From Zingiber officinale (taxonomy: Eukaryota; Streptophyta; Magnoliopsida; Zingiberales; Zingiberaceae), in assembly GCF_018446385.1 (NCBI RefSeq), contig NC_055987.1, forward strand, positions 11,865,705 through 11,929,704: a stretch of 64,000 nucleotides of DNA. The letters run 5' to 3'. Of this stretch, positions 37,120 to 48,803 are shown piece after piece (position 1 is the first letter of the stretch; every line of letters begins with the position of its first letter). The notes beneath the pieces were generated by a model. That model did no database searches and was not told where the DNA came from. It saw only the letters and a program-made list of their open reading frames with translations. The translations under genes were made by a program, and so were the position numbers.

Positions 37120-37744
37120 CAACGACCCCCCTTCAATTCTCGGCGTGCGATCGAAGAATCGGTGGAATCCTACTTGCGTGCGATACATAGAAGGAAATGG
37201 AATCTTCCCGGATTTAAATTGCGGGCAAAGCGACGTTTGAGGGGAGACTTCAATTTGGTCAGAATAAATAGGGCTTTGATCACGAGGCGCTGACTCATCT
37301 CAACGATGACTAAAGTTGAACTAAGCTCACAAATCAGACTCTATTTTGCCTTCTCCTAATTTAGCTTTAGCTTAACTCACAGGTGTAATTTTACTACTTA
37401 ATTAAACCGTGCACCCTTTTTGCTGGAGTCAAATCCTATTGTTATTCTTTTTTATTATCATAAAAATGATTAATCCGACTTGTAAAGACGCCCCGACCTG
37501 TGCTCAGAGGTGTCGATTCATTGGTTCACTGAGTCTGTGCTCAGACTGGACCTAGAGCCATTCGGAACCATTGCGCGTGAGGCGTTATTAAAGATGCCCC
37601 GGCCGACCCAACGTTGAAACTGTCTTCTTCTCTTTCCCATTCATCTCATTTTCCCCTAGATCTCTCGTTGGGTTTCTAAATCCGCAGCAGATTAAGGTTT
37701 CCTCTGGTCTTAGTTGAGGGAGATTGTTCAGATCGAATTTGAAG

Positions 37745-38392
37745 ATGTTGGAAGAGCTGTTGATATTTACGCGAGGTGGGTTGATCCTATGGGAGCTCGG
37801 CAAGGCGCTTAAGGGCTCCCCCATCGATGCCCTCATCCGTTCCTACCTCCTTGAGGAGCGATCCGCCGACGATGCCTTCCACTACGATGTTCTTGCCGGC
37901 GACGCAACCTATACGCTAAAGTGGGCGTTCGATAACGACCTTGGTCTCGTTTTCGTCGCTGTCTACCAGCGCATCCTCCACCTACTTTACGTCGATGATC
38001 TTCTCGCCGCCGTCCATCGCGAGCTTTCTTAGATATACGACCCCAAGCGCATAACTTATGATGATTTCAATGAGACCTTCCGCTAGCTTCAGAAGGAAGC
38101 AGAGGCCCGTGCTGAGGAGATGCACAAGTCCAAACAGGTTGGTCGGGTCTCTACCATGGCTCCCGTGAAGAAACAAACCCCTAATGGTGCTGCCAGAGGA
38201 TCTGGGAAACAACGGAATAACAACAGTGGTGGCTCTGGGAAGGATGACTCTGATGGCGATTCAAGTGAGGGACATTCTTTAGCTAATGGTGGTTTGAAAG
38301 GGCATGGGAATGGAAATAAGGAGAAATCTCAAGCCCCAAACCTTTTTGCAAAGGGAAAAGATAATGGAGCCCCTAAAGCTGGGCCCAATTAA
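37745..38392 (+). pseudogene. SRP receptor alpha-subunit pseudogene, copy 2 (N-terminal part)
   Basis: Starts with a proper ATG (MLEELLIFTRGGLILW). It has the SRX domain and linker like copy 1, with in-frame TAG at 38030-38032 (shared with copy 1, after the leucine-serine that follows DDLLAAV) and a second TAG at 38084-38086 (CAG in copy 1). The linker runs further than in copy 1, to 38389, and then meets the tail of Copia element J. The NG GTPase domain needed for SRP docking is absent. Confidence 0.87.
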
Positions 38393-41300
38393 GCGACTTG
38401 GTAAGTGCATCAACTAACTGATCCTCAACAAGAATATGAGTAACTCATAGTTTGGAGGCATGCACCAGATCACGAATAAAGTAATAATCAATAGCTAGAT
38501 GCTTCATCCGAGAGTGAAAAACAGGATTAACCGAAAGATATGTGGCACATAAATTAGCAGTAAAAAACATAAACAGATGTGGTAACCGGAAGAAACAAGT
38601 TTGTCAAAAGTGACTTAATCCATTAGATTTTAGATGCCACAGAGGCAATGGTGAGATATTCAGCTTCAGTAAAAACGTGCAACCGTGCGCTGTTTGGTAG
38701 ATTTATAGGAAACCGGATTATCACCTAGAAAATAACAAACGCACCCGTAGAACACCAATCATTTGTATCTCTTCCCAGTCCGCATCGGAGAAACCATAAA
38801 AAGTAAGAGCTATATCTGTAAGAAAACAAATGGCAAGATCCCTAGTACCATTGAAATACCGAAGTAGACGCTTCACAATGCCCCAGTGCGTCTCTAAAGA
38901 AGCATGCATAAACTATGAGAGCTTGTTGACCACAAAGGAAATATTAGGACGAGTCAACGGAGATGTTGTAGGCCTCGAACCACTTGTCAGAACTTAGTCG
39001 GATCAAAAAATATAGACCCATCATGCAAAGTAAGATAAGAACCAGCAGCAATAGGAGTGGAGATCGGCTCGGAGTCAAACATATTGTGTTTCGAGAAAAG
39101 ATTAGTGACATACTTTTGTTGAGAGAAGAGAAGACCATTTGAGATTGGACGAACCTTAACACCGCAAAAGATGGAAAGAGCCCTAAGATCCTTAATCACA
39201 AATTTTGCATGAAGTTTACATACTATGATATCAACAGAAGAAGCATCACTCTCTGTAATGATTAGATCATTACATATACAAGAAAATAAATAATAGTACC
39301 ATCTCGAAAATAAATAAATAAATAAGGAGGTGTCAGCCTGAGATGCGACAAAGTCAAGAGAGACCAAGAACACACAAAACTCTAAATACCAAGCACGCGA
39401 AGCCTGCTTTAGGCCATAAAGTGCCTTATGCAAACAACACATATGATATGGAAACTCAGCACTGCACATATCCAAATGTTGCGCCATATAAACCTCCTTT
39501 GCAAGACGATCATTAAGAAACACATTGTTGACATCAAGTCGGTGAAGACACCACCCTTGATTCACAGCCAAACTAAGAACAATGTGCATTGTTACTGCAT
39601 TAATAATAGGGTTGAATGTATTATGAAAGTAAACACCAGGACATTGATGAAATCCCTTGGCAACAAGTCGAGTCTTATACCGATCAATTGAGTCATCAGA
39701 ATTACGCTTAGTGCGAAACACCCGCTTGTACCCACAAGATTTTAGTCCGGCGAAGGCAGGACAAGAGTCCAAGTCTGATTATGGAGAAGAGCATCATACT
39801 TTTCGTGTATAGCATGTACCCAATTCGAATCTTTGAGTGCTTGCGTGACAAAAGAGGTTCACATGTTTGTGGAAGACTAGTATGAAGAAGATACTTTGGA
39901 TTGAGTTTGTAGATGACATTTTTGAAGTTAGTTTGCATGAGATGTTGATTTAGAGAAGCGAGGGGGGGGGGGGGGGTAGATGGCCTAACAACAGGAGGCA
40001 ATAATGGCAGCGATGATGACAGTGGTGAAGAAGTCAATTGCGGGCGCCTACGGCTAGTGGCAAGTTGCGGCACCAATGCCGAAGGGTCCCATAAGAGGAC
40101 TGGTGTGGCAGAGAACTCAGAGTCAGTGTCTATTACTATGAAATCTAAGGAGGAGGTGACAATAAATGAAAAAATATGTTCCACAAATTTAACATGACGA
40201 GATACAAAGACTCTTTTGAGAGTGACATCATAGCACATGAAGGCACTCTGGGTGAGAGAATAGCCAAGGAAGACACAAGAGGTTGACTTGGGATCAAACT
40301 TGTGGTGAGAGTAAGGGCGCAGCCACAGAAAGCATAAACACCTGAAAACTCGAAGCTTAGAAAGATTAAGAACAGTGGTGAATAATTGGAAAGCCAGACC
40401 TTAGGCATATGGTTAATCAAATAGACTATCACAGCAAAAGCATAAGGTAAGAAAGTGAGTGGAATATATGCTATATGCAACAAAGTGAGACCAATTTTGA
40501 CTATATATCGATGACAACATTCAGAGTATCCATTGTGTTCAGAAGTGTGTGGATTTGTAAGGTGATTGACACCATGAATAAAAGAAAGGAGCGAAGGGCT
40601 AAGAATTTACCTCCATTGTCTGTGAAGAGCGTTTTGATAGTCATCAAGAACCAATTTTCAATAAGAGTTTTGAATGCAATAAAGGTAGAGTATACATTCG
40701 ATTTTTTAGGTAAGGGATAAAGCCATATATACTTCGTAAAATGATCAACAAAGATAATATAATATTTGAGTCCATCAAATGATTATATACGAGATGTCCA
40801 AATATCAAAAAAGATAATATCCAAAGGGGTACGAGACGAAATACTAGATTTATGAAAGGACAATTTGTAACTTTTATTAATATTGCACGAAGTGTATGAA
40901 AAATTAGACAAAATATCCACAAGAAATGAAAGACCAAAGGATAACAAAAAATGTTACAAAACACCTAATGACGAATGACCTAAATGATTATGATATAATA
41001 AAATAGATGACGAGACAGACACTTAAAAGGTAGAAGGGATGATAGCATAGATGTAAATTTTGGCCAACAATAGACACTATCTCTATAGACCTTGCTGACG
41101 ATCCAACACCTGAAAATAAGAATCAAAGAAAAAAATGTAATAGGATAAGTAGCACAAAGTGCAGCGCCATAAATCAAATTTTTTGACATAGATGCCACAA
41201 ATAAAATATTGGAGAAAATTAAAGGCAAAGATGAAGGGGAGAAAGAGAAAGAACCAGTGTGGGTAATGAGTAGCCTAGAATCATCACCAATGATGACGCT

Positions 41301-42410
41301 ATCATTTCTAGAGTAATGCTTATACAATGAGAGAGTATTGAGATCAGTGGTGATATGATGAGAGGCGTCAGAGTCAACCACCCATTCTCGAGAATCAAAC
41401 GAAGGTGTAAAATGATACGACAGTGTGGGCAAACAGTGCACTATACGTGGGACGTGGAGCACTTGGATGACCTAGCGGAAGCAGAGCAAGCATCAAGGTA
41501 GTCATATGACCGCACTGGAGAGCAGAGTGACCTTGGACACTATAGATCTGACAGCACCCAAGATAACGATTGGGACTAGATATAGTAGATGTACAGGAGA
41601 ACGCGCAGACAACCCAGAGTAGACAGGCGCGATTGATGGGACATTAACGGAACCTGCTGGCCATCACCACGATAGTTTGAATGCCGATTACGAGAATTCT
41701 CTGCTGCAGCCACAAGAGAAGTAATTGGTGTCAAAGATGGAGATTGTGTCGAGACTTTTAACTAGGCTTCATAGCTGAGGAGCTACTCGAATAGCTCATC
41801 AAAGGTAATGAGGACGTCACAAACATGCAGAGCATGTGAGATATTACAGTAATCTTAGCTAAGACCATTCAGGATACAAATGGAGAGCTCATCAAAATCA
41901 ACTTTAATATTCATAAGTACAAGAGCGTCAATATTTCTTTCGCTGTCTTGCATATACTTAGTGATAGATTTGTTAACCTATTGAGGGTTGGCAAGACGAT
42001 GAGTCATAATCCTGCCATGTGAGGGAGTAGTGTAGGTTCTTTCCAATGTCTGTCATGCATCTCTAGATGAAGAAATAAACTGCACAAGAGTGGGAGATAT
42101 CGAACCTATAATAGCGTTGAGGAGAAGTTGATCCTGATGTAGTCAGAGAATATGATCAGGATTCACCTAAGAGAGTATGGCGCCTGTAGGTGTTATCTGT
42201 GTAGGGGGGGTAGGGACGTGAGTCATCAACAAATCCCAGTAAGTCATATCCGAATAGAAGAGACGTGAACTGCAAGTGCTAGGCAGAGTAATTAGAGGTG
42301 GTGAGTTTCAACGATGCTTGAGCATTGACGTTGAGAATCACAAGGCCAGAAAGTGAATCAGGAGTATTTGTGAGAGATAGCTGACGAGTGATGTTGTCAG
42401 CAACAACCAT
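38393..42410 (-). pseudogene. Gag-pol polyprotein remnant of Copia element J
   Basis: In order from 42410: gag start MVVADNITRQLSL with LQFTSLLFGYDLLGF; a zinc knuckle near 41550 whose second Cys is Tyr (CQIYSVQGHSALQC); the protease site (about 41370) reads DSDASHH instead of DSGASHH; integrase pieces include PLDIIFSDIW-like residues and TDNGG (40980-40610) and YLINHMPKVW (40145-40483). Reverse transcriptase (39772-38987) keeps RLVAKGFHQ and LHKALYGLKQASRAWY, but the YVDD site is degraded. The RNase H tail lies at 38909-38400. Frameshifts separate the parts. Gag resembles Ale/Retrofit-type Copia elements, which I hold only loosely. Confidence 0.85.
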
Positions 42411-42519
42411 TGTAGAAGGCGATCGATGGGTATTGTGAAAAAAAAAAAAAAGTTACTGTTAAGTTTAGCGTTCTGATACCATGTTGACAATATAATTCAC
42501 ACACTTTATTAATGATAAC
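38393..42519 (-). mobile_element. Degenerate Copia retrotransposon J, lacking its 3' LTR
   Basis: Minus-strand element. Only 38 bp of the 5' LTR remain (42482-42519, TGTTGACAATAT...) before element G interrupts. The primer site is GTTCTGATACCA (42470-42481 on plus). The gag-pol remnant follows to 38393, where it meets the SRP receptor pseudogene inside the RNase H tail (LVDALTKSL). A 14-16 base G-run at about 39961 and an A-run at 42438-42451 lie inside. Confidence 0.85.
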
Positions 42520-42783
42520 TGTTGGTGCAACCTTAGGTCAAGGTTGACCTGGTTGACCTGACTCGAGTTGACCTGACTCGAGTTGTATTTTGATGTTTGA
42601 CAAGAATAGAAAAGTTCTATTATGATGTTTGACGAGAATAGAAAAGTTCTATTCTGATGTTTGACGAGAGTAGAAAAGTTGTATTCTGATGTTTGACAGA
42701 ATACAAACTTGGGAGATTGTGGGTGCAATCTTTGGTCAAGGTTGACTTGGTTGACCCGAGGTGAGTCGACCTGATTTGGAAAA

Positions 42784-43140
42784 GTCCTGGTAAGTGAAGC
42801 CAGGTGAAAGTCCTGGTGAGTGAAGCCAGGCAGTTGGAAAGTCCTGGTGAGTGAAGCCAGGCAAGGGAAATCCAGATAGGTCAAGGTTGACCAGACATCT
42901 GGTGAAAAGTCCAAGCAGGGAGCTTGGCACGAGAAAAGTCCAAGTATGGAGAATTGGCACGGAAAAGTCCAAGCAAGGAACTTGGCACGGGAAAAGTCCA
43001 AGTATGGAGACTTGGCACGGAAAAGTCCAAGTATGGAGACTTGGCACGGGAAAAGTCCAAGTATGGAGACTTGGCACGGAAAAGTCCAAGCAAGGAGCTT
43101 GGCACGGGAGAAGTCCAAGTATGGAAGCTTGGCATGGGAA
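42784..43140 (+). repeat. Covarying hairpin array in LTR G
   Basis: Units of 35-38 bp. The stems alternate CCAAGC/GCTTGG (42911-42927) and CCAAGT/ACTTGG (42998-43015) around a five- or six-base loop. Earlier units are CCTGG/CCAGG and CCAGAT/ATCTGG with an inner GGTCAA/TTGACC stem. Confidence 0.82.
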
Positions 43141-43399
43141 GTCGGAGAGGGCTCGGCAGCTCGTTCTCTGGACTAGGTCAGAGAGGGCTTGGGAGCTCGC
43201 TGCTCGACGTCCGAGAGGGGAGCTCGGGAGCTAGCTCGCTCGGACCTGAGACAGTCGGAGAGGGCTCGTAGCTGTTCCCGGACTAGGTCATAGAGGGCCT
43301 CTGTAGGCTCGTTCTGCAAGTCGAGAATCGATCGATGAGCTCGTTCTCGGACTGACGAGAGGGCCGGTAGCTCGCTCGACGAGTGTGGGTTTGGAGGGA

Positions 43400-43600
43400 G
43401 TTAAACGATCGATCGGCGTGACCGATCCCATCGATGACTGGTTGGTCGCACCGATCGGTAACCAATCGAGGTGTGAATCTGAGATTATCCCGACGGCCGG
43501 GATGCTGTCAGGAAGAGAAGAGGAGAGGAAAGGACCGATCGGTCCGTGGACGTCGATCTATCCACCGATCGGGATATGGTCTCGATCGGTCTAGATCCTG
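43400..43600 (+). repeat. ACCGATCGGT palindromes in LTR G
   Basis: Includes the 14-nt palindrome GGACCGATCGGTCC at 43532-43545, plus CACCGATCGGTAACC-, CACCGATCGGG- and CTCGATCGGTC-type variants. TATAAAG follows about 120 bp downstream. Confidence 0.75.
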
Positions 43601-44204
43601 ACGATCTCGTGGACCGGCTCTCCCGACCAATCGTGGTCGTCCAGGCACAAGTCGCGGCTATCTCCGCTTCTTTCAACTGCATCGCGGTGCCAGTGCGGGT
43701 TATAAAGAGGTCGAGGCTTCTCTTGCTTAATCTTCTTCATGGTTCCTTCGGTCTTCATCGAGCTTCGAAGTTTACTTGAAGCTCGAGTGAGCTTCCTTAC
43801 TCTACCGGTTCAAGCTTATTGGGTTGTTGCTTCATCAACGGACTCCGTCGATGAGAAGGCAAAGTGTTTTACATTTGTATTGCTTTTTGTTTCTTTCTTT
43901 CTTGTACTCCTATCTTCTTTGTCACAATTGTGGCGAGTTTCTCCACCCAAGAGTGTTTATTAGTGTTCAGCGGTCTCATCCACCGACGGATTGAGAGGAT
44001 TCGTCCCACCTTACGGACACGCTAGGAGTAGGAGTTTCATCTCGAACCTCGTTACATCCTTGCTTGATATTTCTATATTTACTTGATTACTTATTATTAT
44101 TAAACTTTTGGTCATTAGTGGTGGGAATGAGAAGTCCTAACAAGTGGTATCAGAGCGAGGTCGCTCTTCGTTGGATTAACACCCGGGAGAGCACAAGCTA
44201 GAGA

Positions 44205-44284
44205 ATGGATCAACTTGGAGAAGACATCACGATTCCACCCTTCTACGATCGCGACGACTTCGCATTTTGGAAGGCAAGAAAAAT
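44205..44284 (+). pseudogene. Start of gag of element G, truncated
   Basis: ATG, then MDQLGEDITIPPFYDRDDFA and FWKARKMLK, matching the gag start of D (MDLFGENVTIPPFYDRDDFA). After about 27 codons the sequence changes abruptly to the inverted 3' tail of element H, so the rest of gag is gone. Confidence 0.8.
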
Positions 44285-47200
44285 GCTAAAAACCACTTTT
44301 GACATTTCTTTTACTTTTTCTAATTTGTGCCAACTTAAAATAAAACATACTCCTCAAGTTTTGGCACAATTTACTCTTTTAAAGAGTAACCAATTGAGTT
44401 AAGGTATAAATTGCCTTTAATTCCCTAAGAATATACCAAAATCCCAACTTGGTAGTTCTTATGATTTTCTCAATTTGTGTCACTTAAAATATCATCCAAT
44501 TTTTTAAAATGTGACACATTTTACTCTTCCCAAGAGTAAGCATTTATCCTTTTCATTTCCAAAGGTTAATAATAACCTTGAAAATGCTCTCCGAGTGTCA
44601 ACTTCATCAAAGTTGGGTTAACTACCATTCTAATCGGAGTTGACACTCTCTAACCCATCTAAGGGGTAGAGAAAATGGTCCTAGGAACCCAAAACCTATT
44701 GGTGCTCCTTGGATGCTCTAGGTACTCGCTAGGGATAACCTCCCTAGATACCTTCCTAGTGACCTTGTTAGGCTTCTTAGAAACCTTGGTCACATTTCCT
44801 AGGTCAACCCTAGGGATTGCTTCTCTTGTGACCTTTCTAGTGACTTTCTTAGACTTCTTAGAAGTCTTAGTCACGTTTGTTGCAAAAATACTCTTAGGGA
44901 TAACCTTCCTAGTATTTTTGACTTGACCACTTGATCTAGGGTTGACTCCATAATTATATGGAACCATATGATAATAAGGCACATCCTTTTTGATTTTAGG
45001 TTTGTATCCCAAACCCCTATGACCCTTGGATGACCCTTGTTTTCCTATACCTAGGTTTTGCTCATTTTGCCCTTTTAGGATATTTTCCATCCTTTTTAGG
45101 GTCTTTTCCATTTTATCAAGCTTTGACCTCAAGACTTGATTTTCTATCATTAAGTCCTTAGCTTTAGGTTTTTCAATGAATTCATGACCATTTTTATTTC
45201 TAGACCTATAACCAAAATTCTTAGTTTCCTTGTCTAGATTTTTATCTACCTTCCTAATCCTAGGTGTGGTAGTCTTAGCATGAAAAGCTACATGGTTTTC
45301 CTTAATGCTATCATGCTTTCTATGTTTATGGTAAATAGCATTAAAATAATAAAAATTTGACTTAGCATGCTTTTTACCATTATTTAAAGGGGTAGGCTCA
45401 ATAAACGATACCTTTCGTTTTACCTTGGAGGCTCCCCCTTGACTTGTGCTTCCTCCTTGAGCCTTGACTGCTTTCTTCCTCTTAGGACATTGACTTCTAT
45501 AATGTCCTTTTTGATTGCAAGAGAAACACACAATGTGCTCCTTGCTCTTCTTTGTTGTGGGGATGTTATCCTTGGGCTTCACCTTGCCCTTTAGTGCCAC
45601 TTGACCCTTCTTCTTGGCCAATTTGGGGCATTTGCTCTTATAATGCCCATGTTCCTTACACTCAAAACATGTAATATGATTTTTATTTTTAATTGAAACA
45701 TTTATACCTTCATGTATAGGGATGGCACTTTCTCCTTTGGATACGGAGGTAGAAGCTTCCTCTTGATCCGAAAATCATTTTCCTCCCATTGATTTTGCTT
45801 GACTTGTGGAGGTGGAAGCTTCTTCATCCTCTTCTCCTCTTGACCTGGATGTGGAGACTTCTCCTTCTTCTTGATCCGGTGTCAATGAAAATTGCTCCCC
45901 CTCAATCCTAGAGGTGGAGACTTCATCAACTTCATCTTGTATATGGAACAAGGAGTATACTCCCTCCTTGCCCTCCTCATTGCATTCCTTTGAAGATGAG
46001 ACTTCTTGGACTTCTTCTTTTGAAGTTGAGCATCTCTCAACCTCGGAGTCTTCCTCCTCTTGGTCTTGCTCCAATGAGTCACCCTCTTTCGATTTTTCTT
46101 GGTTTGGTATAGTGGAGGGGATCTCATGAATCTTTGCCAATTTGCTCCAAAGCTCCTTGGCATCCTTGAATTCTCCAACTTGAGCCAAAATATTGCTTGG
46201 CAATAAATTGACCAAAAGCTTGGTCACTTTCTCATTTGCCTTGCTCCTTTGAACTTGCTCTTGGCTCCATTTGCTTTTCTTGAGAGGCTTGCCCTTGGAG
46301 TTTGTTGGAGCTTCAAATCCTTCCATAAGAGCAAACCATTGCTCTATCTCCATCATCAAGAAATTCTCGATCCTTGATTTCCAAAGATCGAAGCTTGTTG
46401 AAATAAATGATGGAGGCACCCTTGTATCGAATCCAAGCACATCTTGGAATTCCATTGAAGTTGAGCCTTTTGATGAAGTCTTCGACTTGTAGAATTGCTC
46501 CAACTTCTTCACCCTCTATTTCTTTTCCCTTTCCGGCGATGATTCCGGTGAAGAGCAACCTTGCTCTGATACCACTTGTTGGGACCGATTATGTAGCTAG
46601 ACGGGGGTGAATAGCTCGGCGCGATCTTGTGCTCGTCGTTGCTTGTTTCTTCAAAGATATGCAGCGGAAAATACAAAGAAACAAAACACACAACGCTAAC
46701 TCGAGGATTTACTTGGTATCCACCTCACAAGAGGTGACTAATCCAAGGATCCACACACTCATGCACCCTCCACTAATAAAACACTCCTTTACGGTAACTA
46801 CCAAAGGCGGAGAAGCCCTACAAGCTCACAGTACAAGAAGAAAGGGAAGGGAAATACAAAACAAGCAAAAGCTTACAAGATATGCACAGTAATCTCTAAC
46901 CCTAGCTTCTTCCTCGCCTCTTGACTTGGAAAACCTCCAAGAACCTTTAAGATCTGGCGTGAGAGCTGTGGAGAAGTCGCTGTGAAGATCTGTGCTCGCT
47001 AGAGAAGAAAGCCGTGAGTTCTGGTCAAGATCTGTGAAAAAATTCGCACGCCACCAGCTAAATACGACGCCAACGGTCGGATACCAATCGATTGGGGAGA
47101 CTTTGGATCAATCGACCGATCGATCCAGAGTGCCTCTGTGCTCTCAGGAATTGCCTGGATCGATCGGCTAATCGATCCAAGGCTTATTGCGCATAATCGC

Positions 47201-47325
47201 ACCTCCCAATCGATCCACTGATCGATTGGAGGCTCCCAATCGATCGGTCGATCGATTGGGAGGCTTTCTGTTCGCGCAATGCTTCTCCCCAATCAATCCA
47301 CTGATCGATTGGGAGAAGCATTATC
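44285..47325 (-). mobile_element. Gag-only element H: internal region and inner part of 5' LTR
   Basis: Minus-strand element of the A family. The 5' LTR begins at 46577 (TGTTGGGACC on plus), and the primer site GCTCTGATACCA lies just left of it (46563-46574). The LTR runs right to 47325, where D is inserted, and resumes at 63519. The internal region holds one gag gene, then an untranslated tail (44285-44658) containing 'gtgtcacattttac'-type phrases also seen in D. The polypurine tract and 3' LTR are missing because the tail is fused to element G. Confidence 0.85.
44659..46512 (-). pseudogene. Gag-like gene of element H with one in-frame stop
   Basis: One frame from 46512 to 44659 (about 617 codons), broken only by TGA at 45775-45777. 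The N-terminal half has SRIENFLMMEIEQWF and KDAKELWSKLAKIHE (Copia gag-like), then a long Glu/Ser acidic region. After the stop come two CCHC knuckles, CFECKEHGHYKSKC and CFSCNQKGHYRSQC, then a basic region, a short coiled coil (ENQVLRSKLDKMEKTLKRME) and the conserved tail SEYLEHPRSTNRFWVPR. TGA could come from CGA by one transition. No pol is attached. If the first Met is not the true start, the protein could begin a little upstream. Confidence 0.85.
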
Positions 47326-48489
47326 TGTTGGTGCAATTTCCAGTAGGTCAAGGTTGACCTAGTTGACCAAGCGTAAACCTTGGTCATGGTTTCGATGTTT
47401 GACAATACAGAAAGACATGTAGACATGCACAATGTGTTGGGGATCGGACGACCGGCTTGAAAGGGGGTTGGATAGACGGCGCCCCCAAATACTCGCTTTC
47501 TACACTATTGTTAGTATGCGCAGCGGAAATCTAATACTAACTACAAATATGAATACAAAGAAAGCTTAAGACAAGAATAAGAAATGCAAACCAAGCTAAC
47601 ACGTTGTTTAACGTGGTTCGGAGATTAGGGCTCCTACTCCACGGCTGTCCGTAAGGTGGACGATCCCGATCCTTCGGTGGATTACTCCCCGGAAAACTTC
47701 CGGCTAGCTCAAACCTCCTTGTGGGTGGAGAAACCTCACCACAACCCTCACAAGAGCTCCTTTGACGCTAGGGCACTGGTAGACTACTAATAGAGATTAA
47801 CCACCTCTATTTCGTCAACTCAAACCAAGCTCCCAAGCTTTGGTTTTATAGGCCACGGTTGGAAAACCCGCCTACCAACGATCAAAAACATGCGCCGATG
47901 CCCTTGTCGTGTCCGTTACATCCCAACGCTCGATTCCACACATTCGATTCGGGTCCGATCTCGCCCCGACTGATCATAAAAATCAACTGATCGGCCAAGA
48001 AGCCTTCTACTGATGATCGCTTTGCTATGGAAAACCCTAAAACTAGAATTTTACTCCGAGTACAATCTCTGGTGCACTCGTACCCTCACCCTTATGACTC
48101 ACTTGATGCTTCCTTTGCTGCAGCTTTGACCTTTTACCTTCAAGCCTACTTCCTTTGGCTCGTCCCTCGGATGCATTCAAGCCCGCGGCTCGCCATCCTT
48201 CGCATATGCCTCGAAGTCGCTTCCCTCAGCCCTTGTCCTTGTCCATGGTCCCTCGGATGCTCCATCCTTCACGGACCCAAGCCATCAAGTCATGTATCCT
48301 GCAAACCTGCACAACTCAAATACACATATCAAATACAAGGGTGAACCTAACTTAAACCCTTTGCCCAAACACCAAAACACATGGTCGCACGGACCATTGG
48401 GATTGCTCCAACAATCTCCCCCTTTTTGGTGTTTGGCAATACGTTTAAGTTAGGGAAAACAAATAGCAAATAAACATGCTAATACATAC

Positions 48490-48803
48490 AATGGACTTAC
48501 GATGCCAAGGCTACACACTTGGACTTACTCCGCCGAATGGTCTTACGATGCCAAGGCTACACACTTGACTTACAACGCCGAATGGTCTTACGATGCCAAG
48601 GCTACACACTTGGACTTACTCCGCCGAATGGTCTTACGATGCCAAGGCTACACACTTGGACTTACAACGCCGAATGGACTTACGTTGCCAAGGTTATACA
48701 CTTGGCAACCGCCGAATGGTCTTACGATGCCAAGGCTACACACTTGGACTTACAACGCCGAATGGACTTACGTTGCCAAGGTTACACACTTGGCAACCGC
48801 CGT
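48490..48803 (-). repeat. 46-47 bp tandem repeat in element F
   Basis: About seven units of 'ttacgatgccaaggctaca' plus 'cacttggacttac' and 'ccgccgaatggtc', with variants 'ttacgttgccaaggtta'. Unit lengths are 42-47 bp. They lie 80 bp inside the 3' LTR, in the untranslated tail, and are open in all forward frames, hence several spurious frames there. Confidence 0.88.

Larger units (their letters stand above)
42520..44142 (+). mobile_element. 5' LTR of gag-type element G
   Basis: Starts TGTTGGTGCAACC and ends AGTCCTAACA, followed by AG and the primer site TGGTATCAGAGC (44145-44156). Near its start, units of 'tattctgatgtttgac(g/a)agaatagaaaag' are repeated about four times (42588-42700), and a second 'tgtgggtgcaatctttggtcaagg' (42718) restarts the LTR pattern, so the first 200 bp are partly duplicated. 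A hairpin array, a palindrome array and TATAAAG (43701-43707) follow. It interrupts the LTR of J; the left 5-mer is ATAAC, but the right mate is lost. Confidence 0.82.

Noticed and set aside
36626..37293. GC-rich Arg-rich frames on plus over ProDH exon 1
   Set aside because: Shadows of the minus-strand exon, which matches proline dehydrogenase over its length.
39961..39976. G-run in J as a quadruplex regulator
   Set aside because: A single homopolymer run inside decayed pol; more likely slippage or a sequencing artefact.
42465..43271. Frames of 85-217 codons with repeated 'LLGLF' or 'SKYGDLA' peptides
   Set aside because: Translations of the G hairpin array; the repeat unit is close to a multiple of three.
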